Assembly (NCBI GenBank): GCA_018903185.1
Contig: JAHIQV010000190.1
Span: 1-5,123 of the forward strand
DNA from: Gammaproteobacteria bacterium
GTDB taxonomy: Bacteria; Pseudomonadota; Gammaproteobacteria; Burkholderiales; Burkholderiaceae_C
Length of the DNA: 5,123 nt
Direction of reading: 5' to 3'
The notes under the pieces are model-generated. The model searched no databases and was not told where the DNA came from. It saw only the letters and a list, made by a program, of their open reading frames with translations. The first letter of the stretch is position 1, and each line of letters starts with the position of its first letter. The position numbers and the translations under genes are program-made. Positions 1 to 4,083 of the stretch are shown here, in pieces.

Positions 1-1254
1 CGGCGCGTAGCCGCGGCGGTTCAGCAACACCAGGCACTGCTCGCCGCGTTCAATGCGCTCGCTCATGGCCGCCAGCAGCGGGGGCGCCAGCACGGCGCCC
101 TTGGGCTGGTGGTTCATGTCCACCAGGCGCAGGCGCGGCAGCGCCCCGCCGCCGATGCGCCCCGGCATCGTCAGCCGCACATAACGCCCCTGGTCCGCCG
201 CGTGCCAGCTCTCCAGCGAGGGCGTGGCTGAGCCCAGCAGCACCAGGCAACGCGGGTTGACGACGTCTCCCCCTCTTGCTCCCTCTCCCTCTGGGAGAGG
301 GCGGGGGGGAGGGCCCGCGCGAAGCAGCGCCGCGTCAGCCGCTAAAGCCTCGCTCTCGACTTTCGCCCGGTACACCGCCAGATCCCGCGCCGAATAGCGC
401 GCACCCTCCTGACTCTTGTAGCTCGGGTCGTGTTCTTCATCCACCACGATCAGCCGCAGCCCCGGCAGGCTCGCAAAGATCGCCATGCGTGTGCCCAGCA
501 CGATGCGCGCGCTGCCCGTGTGCGCCGCCAGCCAGCTGTTCAAACGCTGTGCCGGTGTCATGCCGCTGTGCAGGCAGACCACCGAGCCGGCGCCGAATCC
601 GGGCTCGAAACGCTCGCGAAAACGCGCTTCCAGCTGGGGTGTGAGGTTGATTTCGGGCACCATCACCAGCACCTGGGTGGGGCTTTCGCCGTCAGAGACC
701 GTGGTTTCCAGCACCGCCTGTGTGGCGCGCAGGTACACCTCGGTCTTGCCGCTGCCGGTGGCTCCAAACAGCAGCACCGGGGTGCTGGCAGCGGCCAGGG
801 CCTGCAGCGCCTCGGCCTGCTCGTCGCTCAGGTCGTGTCCGCTCAGTTCGCCCGGGGTGGCCGGTCCGGCCGCTCCCGCCTTGGCGCGCTTTTTGAGCCG
901 GCGGGCCAGTTGGGTGCTGTCGAGCCCGCGCAGCTGCGGCGGCAGCGCGGCCAGTGCCACCTCGCCCAGGCTGCGCTGGTAATACTGGGCGCTGAATTTC
1001 ACCAGTTGGCGCCAGCACGCATTCAGCGGCGGCAGGCCGTCCAGCACGCCCGCGACCGCTTTGGTCCGGGCTTCGGTCAGGCCTTCGGGTGGTGCGTCCG
1101 GGCAGTCCCAGACCACGCCCAGCACCTCGCGCGACCCCAGCGGCACACGCACCAGCACCCCCGGCGCGAGCGACAACTCACTTCGGTACGTGAGCGTCGC
1201 CCCCACGCCGCTGTGGGCCGGGGTGGCAACAACGATGCTGGGCCAGAAAGCCAT
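1..1254 (-). CDS. priA: PriA, primosomal replication restart helicase (N'), 3' end outside window
   Basis: PriA is the 3'-to-5' DEXH helicase that recognises stalled forks and D-loops and reloads the replicative helicase for replication restart. The window holds the first 418 codons; E. coli PriA is about 732 residues. Residues 1-110 match the DNA-binding N-terminal region (VRVPLGSREVLGVVW). Walker A GATGSGKTE starts at residue 164 (742-765), the DEEH box is at 272-275 (DEEHDPSYK), RYSARDLAVYRA follows, GSATPS starts at 341, and LNRRGYAP is at the window edge. The zinc-binding cysteines expected next lie outside. The ATG at 1254 gives a family-like N-terminus and has GAGGAA 12 nt upstream. 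Residues 298-335 (250-363) are an extra low-complexity stretch (see the repeat entry); other PriA proteins have only a few residues there. The reading frame stays open through it, so the gene looks intact. A repeat with DnaA boxes lies upstream. Family assignment is very secure. Confidence 0.96.
   Translation of the reverse strand, partial: MAFWPSIVVATPAHSGVGATLTYRSELSLAPGVLVRVPLGSREVLGVVWDCPDAPPEGLTEARTKAVAGVLDGLPPLNACWRQLVKFSAQYYQRSLGEVALAALPPQLRGLDSTQLARRLKKRAKAGAAGPATPGELSGHDLSDEQAEALQALAAASTPVLLFGATGSGKTEVYLRATQAVLETTVSDGESPTQVLVMVPEINLTPQLEARFRERFEPGFGAGSVVCLHSGMTPAQRLNSWLAAHTGSARIVLGTRMAIFASLPGLRLIVVDEEHDPSYKSQEGARYSARDLAVYRAKVESEALAADAALLRAGPPPRPLPEGEGARGGDVVNPRCLVLLGSATPSLESWHAADQGRYVRLTMPGRIGGGALPRLRLVDMNHQPKGAVLAPPLLAAMSERIERGEQCLVLLNRRGYAP
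264..314. repeat. REP-like palindrome inserted in frame within priA
   Basis: A perfect 9-bp inverted repeat CCCTCTCCC (281-289) and GGGAGAGGG (293-301) with a 3-nt loop TCT sits inside a purine/pyrimidine-biased stretch: C/T-rich on the left (268-289), G/A-rich on the right (293-313). This CCCTCTCCC/GGGAGAGGG type of palindrome is a familiar dispersed extragenic repeat in proteobacteria (known from general knowledge, not searched). Here it is read through by priA on the minus strand as PRPLPEGEGARGG without creating a stop. The boundaries of the inserted DNA are approximate; the extra coding segment as a whole spans 250-363. Confidence 0.7.
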
Positions 1255-1266
1255 GGTTAGCGGAGT

Positions 1267-1272
1267 TTCCTC
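1267..1272 (-). promoter_or_regulatory. Ribosome binding site of priA
   Basis: On the minus strand GAGGAA lies 12 nt before the ATG at 1254. The spacing is slightly long, but there is no better purine-rich block nearby. Together with the family-like N-terminus it supports this start. Confidence 0.5.
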
Positions 1273-1295
1273 AGTTCAACTGTCGGAAAGCGATG

Positions 1296-1308
1296 CAAGT
1301 CTTTGATT
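1296..1308 (-). promoter_or_regulatory. IHF-consensus site, copy A left end
   Basis: On the minus strand AATCAAAGACTTG fits WATCAANNNNTTR at every defined position. It forms the left end of the repeat core and has a matching site in copy B at 2993-3005. Consensus-based prediction. Confidence 0.45.
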
Positions 1309-1339
1309 TACCGGGGCTTATCCGACTATCCAGACTTTC

Positions 1340-1348
1340 TGTGGATAA
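1340..1348 (-). promoter_or_regulatory. DnaA box (perfect), copy A box 1
   Basis: TGTGGATAA on + is the complement of the classical high-affinity box TTATCCACA. It is embedded in a 25-bp block (1336-1360) that is identical in copy B, which argues for conservation rather than chance. Binding is inferred from consensus only. Confidence 0.6.
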
Positions 1349-1374
1349 CTTTGTTGATAGGTGCATTTTGCGGG

Positions 1375-1416
1375 CCGGGAAGCCTTGTAAATCAAGGGCT
1401 TGCTTAAACTGCCCGG
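1375..1416 (+). other. Conserved stem-loop in repeat copy A
   Basis: CCGGG (1375-1379) pairs with CCCGG (1412-1416), and inside it AAGCCTTG pairs with CAAGG-GCTT around a TAAAT loop with one bulged G (1380-1401). Both outer and inner arms are kept in copy B (3072-3113). It could fold in DNA or RNA; function unknown. Confidence 0.45.
1390..1402 (+). promoter_or_regulatory. IHF-consensus site, copy A internal
   Basis: AATCAAGGGCTTG fits WATCAANNNNTTR fully. It lies in the right arm of a conserved hairpin (1381-1401). The equivalent position in copy B (3087-3099) matches except for the final purine, so this internal site is the least certain of the three. Confidence 0.3.
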
Positions 1417-1444
1417 AAAAAAAGCAGAAATCAAAAGTCAATCA

Positions 1445-1457
1445 AATCAACAACTTG
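1445..1457 (+). promoter_or_regulatory. IHF-consensus site, copy A right end
   Basis: AATCAACAACTTG fits WATCAANNNNTTR fully, inverted relative to the left-end site. The two bases that differ from copy B (CA for AG) fall in the N positions, so the IHF consensus is kept while the inverted-repeat match is not. That favours a protein site as the conserved property. Confidence 0.45.
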
Positions 1458-1526
1458 CGAGAGTTGGCTTGCGCCGAACCGATTCATAAGCGCCGAAAAA
1501 TTGTTGCGGCGCCGCAGCACAAGATT

Positions 1527-1535
1527 TGTGCATAA
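1527..1535 (-). promoter_or_regulatory. DnaA box (TTATNCACA type), copy A box 2
   Basis: TGTGCATAA on + is the complement of TTATGCACA, which fits the relaxed DnaA consensus TTATNCACA. It overlaps an inverted repeat GCACA/TGTGC (1517-1531) and is conserved with its flanks in copy B. A TTGACA hexamer lies just beyond it on the minus strand (1544-1549). Confidence 0.5.
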
Positions 1536-1593
1536 GTGAGATGTGTCAAGTCGTTTTTTCCCGGGCTTTTGTGCTATGGGCTTGTCGCAGGCT

Positions 1594-1628
1594 GGGGTTT
1601 TGACCCCCATGCAGCGGTCTGGGACCGC
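1594..1628 (-). terminator. Candidate terminator hairpins downstream of hemE
   Basis: Beginning 26 nt after the hemE stop there are two hairpins: GCGGTC (1614-1619) with GACCGC (1623-1628), loop 3 nt, and GGGGT (1594-1598) with ACCCC (1603-1607), loop 4 nt. Neither is followed by a T-run on the transcribed strand, so intrinsic termination is only a possibility. Confidence 0.3.
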
Positions 1629-1653
1629 CCGGCCGGTCTGGCCAGGGCCGCGG

Positions 1654-2748
1654 TCAACCTTGCGCGCGCAGGCGTTTCGAGTGCGTGTGCACCGCGTCCA
1701 CCAGCACCTTCACGCTCTCCGGCGGGGTGTACTGGCTGATGCCGTGGCCCAGGTTGAAGATGTGCGTGGGCCCGGTGCCGGCGCCCTGGTGGGGCTTTCC
1801 AAAACTTTCCAGCACGGCCGCCACTTCACGGTCGATCGCCTCGGGCGGCGCGAACAGCACGTTCGGGTCGATGTTGCCTTGCAGGGCTTTGGTGTCGCCC
1901 ACCGCGGCGCGTGCCTTGGCCAGGTTCACCGTCCAGTCCAGGCCCAGGGCTTCGCAGTCCAGGCCCTTCATGTCGTCCAGCCACAGGCCACCGCCCTTGG
2001 TGAAGACGATGCGCGGAATGGTGGCGCCCCCGTGTTCGCTCTTGAGCTGCGCGAGCACGCGCTTGGTGTAGGCGAGCGAAAAGTCCTGGAACTTGCCGTC
2101 GGCCAGCACGCCGCCCCAGCTGTCAAAGATCATCACCGCCTGCGCGCCGGCCTCGATCTGGGCGTTGAGGTACGTTGCCACCGAGTCCGCGTTGATCGCG
2201 AGGATGCGGTGCATCAGGTCCGGGCGGCTGTACATCAGCGATTTCACCGCGCGGTAGTCGTCCGAGCCACCGCCCTCCACCATGTAGCAGGCCAGCGTCC
2301 AGGGGCTGCCCGAAAAGCCGATCAGCGGCACGCGGCCGTTGAGCGCCTTGCGGATGCTGGTCACGGCGTCAAACACGTAGCGCAGCTTCTCCATGTCCGG
2401 CACGGCCAGCGTGGCCACGTCGGCCTCGGTGCGCACCGTCTTCGCAAACTTCGGGCCTTCGCCCTGCTGGAAGCTGAGGCCCAGGCCCATCGCGTCAGGC
2501 ACGGTCAGGATGTCGCTGAACAAAATCGCCGCGTCCAGCGCATACCGCTCCAGCGGCTGCAGCGTCACCTCGGTCGCATAGTCCACGTTCGTCGCCAGCC
2601 CCATGAAGCTGCCCGCCCGGGCGCGCGTGGCGCAGTACTCGGGCAGGTAGCGGCCGGCCTGGCGCATCAGCCACACCGGCGTGTGGTCGGTCGATTGGCG
2701 CAGGCAGGCGCGCAGGAAGGTGTCGTTCTGCAGGGGGGCGTAGCTCAT
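1654..2748 (-). CDS. hemE: Uroporphyrinogen decarboxylase HemE
   Basis: HemE removes the four acetate carboxyl groups of uroporphyrinogen III to give coproporphyrinogen III in cytoplasmic haem synthesis. The 364-residue product fits the family (E. coli about 354). Diagnostic motifs are present: [11 protein letters not shown] at 28-38 with the substrate-binding arginines R29 and R33, [12 protein letters not shown] with the catalytic aspartate D79 (human D86), [19 protein letters not shown] with Y155 (human Y164), and NLGHGI with H335 (human H339). The ATG at 2748 gives the family-typical [18 protein letters not shown] start. The same frame stays open upstream to 2853, but that extension is not family-like. 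No clear Shine-Dalgarno is seen before 2748 (only GGA about 8 nt away). The gene is framed on both sides by the same-orientation repeat, copy B upstream and copy A downstream. No key residue is missing. Confidence 0.97.
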   Translation of the reverse strand: MSYAPLQNDTFLRACLRQSTDHTPVWLMRQAGRYLPEYCATRARAGSFMGLATNVDYATEVTLQPLERYALDAAILFSDILTVPDAMGLGLSFQQGEGPKFAKTVRTEADVATLAVPDMEKLRYVFDAVTSIRKALNGRVPLIGFSGSPWTLACYMVEGGGSDDYRAVKSLMYSRPDLMHRILAINADSVATYLNAQIEAGAQAVMIFDSWGGVLADGKFQDFSLAYTKRVLAQLKSEHGGATIPRIVFTKGGGLWLDDMKGLDCEALGLDWTVNLAKARAAVGDTKALQGNIDPNVLFAPPEAIDREVAAVLESFGKPHQGAGTGPTHIFNLGHGISQYTPPESVKVLVDAVHTHSKRLRAQG

Positions 2749-2973
2749 GGGGGTGTCCGGTGCGGTCGTCGATAGAAAGCTGGGATTATCCCGCGCGGCG
2801 TTGACGCATGAGCAGCGCATCCGCGGCGCCGATCGCGGGATGGATTCGGCCATCAGCGAGTACCGAAGTCGACCTTGGCGCCTGAACCATCACGCCATCG
2901 AAACGGTACCGGCCAGGCACTGGGCTCGCACAGTGCTCACTTTCACCGTCCGCGGGCAGCTCATCCTTCGGCA
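2749..2973. other. Spacer between hemE start and repeat copy B, with a possible hemE promoter
   Basis: About 225 bp with lower GC than the genes and no recognisable coding content in any frame. The notable sequence is the 11-bp palindrome GGGATTATCCC (2782-2792). On the minus strand it contains GATAAT (2785-2790), a 5/6 match to a sigma70 -10 box, about 36 nt before the hemE ATG. No convincing -35 is found at normal spacing, so the promoter call is weak. The short minus-strand frame reading into 2853 resembles nothing I know. Confidence 0.35.
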
Positions 2974-2992
2974 GAACTGTCAAAAAGTGGCG

Positions 2993-3005
2993 TAAGTCTT
3001 TGATT
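2993..3005 (-). promoter_or_regulatory. IHF-consensus site, copy B left end
   Basis: On the minus strand AATCAAAGACTTA fits WATCAANNNNTTR fully. Same register as 1296-1308. Confidence 0.45.
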
Positions 3006-3036
3006 TGACTTGGCTTCTGCCGATGCCCCATCTTTC

Positions 3037-3045
3037 TGTGGATAA
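3037..3045 (-). promoter_or_regulatory. DnaA box (perfect), copy B box 1
   Basis: TGTGGATAA on + (TTATCCACA on minus), in the 25-bp block 3033-3057 that is identical to copy A. Same register as box 1 of copy A. Confidence 0.6.
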
Positions 3046-3071
3046 CTTTGTTGATAGCGCCTGTGTACCTA

Positions 3072-3113
3072 CCGGGAGGCCTTGTAAATCAAGGGTTTTC
3101 TTGAACTGCCCGG
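3072..3113 (+). other. Conserved stem-loop in repeat copy B
   Basis: CCGGG (3072-3076) pairs with CCCGG (3109-3113), enclosing CCTTG-TAAAT-CAAGG (3080-3094). A further short pairing, GCCC/GGGC (3108-3122), is present only in this copy. Equivalent to 1375-1416. Confidence 0.45.
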
Positions 3114-3141
3114 AAAAAGGGCAAAAATAAAAAGTCAATGA

Positions 3142-3154
3142 AATCAAAGACTTG
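3142..3154 (+). promoter_or_regulatory. IHF-consensus site, copy B right end
   Basis: AATCAAAGACTTG fits WATCAANNNNTTR fully, inverted relative to the left-end site. Same register as 1445-1457. Confidence 0.45.
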
Positions 3155-3223
3155 AGGATGTGGCCGGCCGGTGAGGTGTGTTTTGATTCCCTGCGATGTC
3201 CTGGCGGGTCGCTGCACAGGATT

Positions 3224-3232
3224 TGTGCATAA
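3224..3232 (-). promoter_or_regulatory. DnaA box (TTATNCACA type), copy B box 2
   Basis: TGTGCATAA on + (TTATGCACA on minus), 187 bp from box 1 as in copy A. It overlaps the right arm of the inverted repeat GCACA/TGTGC (3214-3228), and TTGACA lies at 3241-3246 on the minus strand. Confidence 0.5.
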
Positions 3233-3283
3233 GTGACGGCTGTCAAGCGTTTTTTTCTGACGGGCTTGTGCCGCGGACCTCCC

Positions 3284-3304
3284 GGTGTCTTGCCTCAAGA
3301 CGCC
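3284..3304 (-). terminator. Candidate terminator hairpin after the redoxin gene
   Basis: A perfect stem GTCTTG (3287-3292) / CAAGAC (3296-3301) with loop CCT is flanked by two more G-C pairs. It begins 8 nt past the redoxin stop. No T-run follows on the minus strand, so it may stabilise a 3' end rather than terminate by itself. Confidence 0.4.
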
Positions 3305-3312
3305 GCGACCCT

Positions 3313-3948
3313 TCAGGTCTTGTACTTCACGCTGCAGCCGTAAGCCTGGCTGGTCGCCACGCTCACCGGTTTGCCCGCCAGCAGTTCGGTCAGGCCCTGG
3401 CGCACGTGGTTGGTGGCTTTTTCGATGTCGGCCACGCGGGCGGTGGGGATGCTGTCGATGGCGCCCGCGTAGGCCAGCAGGCCCTGGCCGTTGACGATGT
3501 ACATGTGGGGGGTGACGCGGGCGCCGTAGGCCTTGCCGACGTTGCCGTCTTCGTCCATCAGCGTGGAGCTGGGGCTGGCGCCTTTCTCGGTCATCCAGCG
3601 CGCGAGCTGCGGCGGGCTGAGGTAGTCGCCGCTGGCCTCTTCGGTGGAGTTGATCGCCAGCCAGACCACGCCCTGATGGGTGAAGTCTTTCTGCAGCGCC
3701 TGCATGTTGCCCTGGTAGTGCTTGCGCACGAAGGGGCAGCCGGGGTTGTTCCACTCCAGCACCACCAGCTTGCCCTTGAATTGCGAGAGCTTGACGGGTT
3801 TGCCCGCCGTGTCGCTCAGCGTGAAGTCGGGCGCGGGCTGGCCGACGCTGGCGGCGGCGTGGGCCGCACGGGGCAGCAGGCCGGCTGGCAGGGCGAGCAC
3901 GCCCAAACCGGTGGCGCCCAGGGTGTTGAAGTGGCGTCGTTGCATCAT
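3313..3948 (-). CDS. Tat-exported AhpC/TSA-family redoxin (thioredoxin-fold protein)
   Basis: A 211-residue protein of the AhpC/TSA-redoxin superfamily, of the type annotated as thioredoxin-family or redoxin-domain protein. Residues 1-31 look like a twin-arginine signal: RRHFNTLG at 4-11, a hydrophobic stretch to 25, and AHA just before a likely cleavage after A31. The mature part has GQPAPDFTLSDTAGKPVKL (36-54), the typical redoxin entry, and NNPGCPFVRKHY with the candidate peroxidatic cysteine C71 in a GCPF setting. VTPHMYIV follows, the cis-proline strand. A second cysteine, C205, lies in YGCSVKY at the extreme C-terminus and could be the resolving cysteine. The classic CXXC is absent (CPFV). 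The ATG at 3948 has GGAG 7 nt upstream (3956-3959); ATG 3945 is an alternative. It lies 135 bp downstream of dsbD, which suggests DsbD supplies its reductant in the periplasm. The exact substrate (peroxide or protein thiol) cannot be told. Confidence 0.9.
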   Translation of the reverse strand: MMQRRHFNTLGATGLGVLALPAGLLPRAAHAAASVGQPAPDFTLSDTAGKPVKLSQFKGKLVVLEWNNPGCPFVRKHYQGNMQALQKDFTHQGVVWLAINSTEEASGDYLSPPQLARWMTEKGASPSSTLMDEDGNVGKAYGARVTPHMYIVNGQGLLAYAGAIDSIPTARVADIEKATNHVRQGLTELLAGKPVSVATSQAYGCSVKYKT

Positions 3949-3955
3949 GGTCTGG

Positions 3956-3959
3956 CTCC
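3956..3959 (-). promoter_or_regulatory. Ribosome binding site of the redoxin gene
   Basis: GGAG on the minus strand, 7 nt before the ATG at 3948. It favours the first of the two adjacent ATG codons. Confidence 0.55.
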
Positions 3960-4013
3960 GTTGGACAACAGAAGAACTACGACACGGGCGCGGCGCTTTG
4001 GTTCAAGGCACCC

Positions 4014-4080
4014 GCGGAACCGGCTCCGCCGGGCCGCCAGGTGTGCCCCCCGGGGGGGTGACGCCGCAGGCGGCGCGGGG
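4014..4080. repeat. GC-rich palindromic repeat in the dsbD-redoxin gap
   Basis: Three inverted repeats lie in tandem: GCGGA (4014-4018)/TCCGC (4025-4029); six C then seven G (4046-4058); and CGCCGC (4062-4067)/GCGGCG (4070-4075). They start almost directly after the dsbD stop. The string resembles a dispersed GC-rich intergenic repeat that I associate with Comamonadaceae genomes, from memory only. On the minus strand the stems could form a 3'-end structure for the dsbD message, although no T-run follows. There is only one copy in the window. Confidence 0.45.
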
Positions 4081-4083
4081 GGA

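Larger units (their letters stand above)
1277..1560 (+). repeat. Intergenic repeat copy A with DnaA boxes and IHF-type sites (upstream of priA)
   Basis: This block is a diverged duplicate of 2974-3257, same orientation, with a constant offset of 1697 bp and no net indel until about 1550. The 160-bp core 1297-1456 matches copy B at about 125 of 160 positions by hand count. The best blocks are 1297-1309, 1336-1360 (25/25 identical), 1382-1398 (17/17) and 1407-1421. After a diverged stretch (1457-1510), a second conserved block at 1511-1550 matches at 33 of 40. Core ends form an imperfect inverted repeat, AAGTCTTTGATTT versus AAATCAACAACTT (two mismatches). It fills most of the gap of about 400 bp between priA and hemE, is richer in A+T than the flanking genes, and has no supportable ORF. 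The edges are where identity fades; the family's true limits need more copies. Confidence 0.85.
2974..3257 (+). repeat. Intergenic repeat copy B with DnaA boxes and IHF-type sites (upstream of hemE)
   Basis: Second copy of the element at 1277-1560, same orientation, offset 1697 bp. Its core 2994-3153 is 160 bp and is bounded by a perfect 13-bp inverted repeat, AAGTCTTTGATTT (2994-3006) and AAATCAAAGACTT (3141-3153). A GACTT/AAGTC match just inside, after a 3-4 nt offset, extends it further. A second conserved block is at 3208-3247, ending in a T-run (3250-3256). Between them 3154-3207 is strongly diverged from copy A but has the same length. The copy lies between the redoxin stop and hemE. 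No protein is encoded; short open frames crossing it have no family features. Confidence 0.85.

Noticed and set aside
430..1260. Long plus-strand open frame antisense to priA
   Set aside because: Low-complexity His/Gln/Arg/Ala composition typical of an antisense shadow; the minus strand encodes clear PriA motifs.
1551..1559. Rho-independent terminator of a plus-strand RNA at the conserved T-run (also 3250-3256)
   Set aside because: The only nearby hairpin (GCACA/TGTGC) is weak and ends well before the T-run, and no plus-strand gene or promoter leads into it.
1543..2775. Long plus-strand open frame antisense to hemE (410 codons)
   Set aside because: It mirrors hemE, is rich in His, Arg, Gln, Ala and Val as expected of a GC-rich antisense frame, and has no domain or ribosome site.
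2749..2853. Upstream extension of hemE by 35 codons to an ATG at 2853
   Set aside because: The added residues do not look like the HemE family, no ribosome site precedes 2853, and the protein from 2748 already has the normal start and length.
2786..3246. Short minus-strand open frames across the hemE upstream region and repeat copy B
   Set aside because: No family features, no ribosome sites, and they overlap non-coding repeat sequence whose conservation has no codon pattern.
1277..3257. Replication origin (chromosomal or plasmid) at the DnaA-box repeats
   Set aside because: Only two boxes per copy, no AT-rich unwinding tract of origin type, and no dnaA, dnaN, rep or par gene nearby.
1277..3257. 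Composite transposon with hemE as cargo between two repeats
   Set aside because: No transposase, the repeats are in direct orientation and diverged (about 78% in the core), and hemE is a core gene with ordinary composition.
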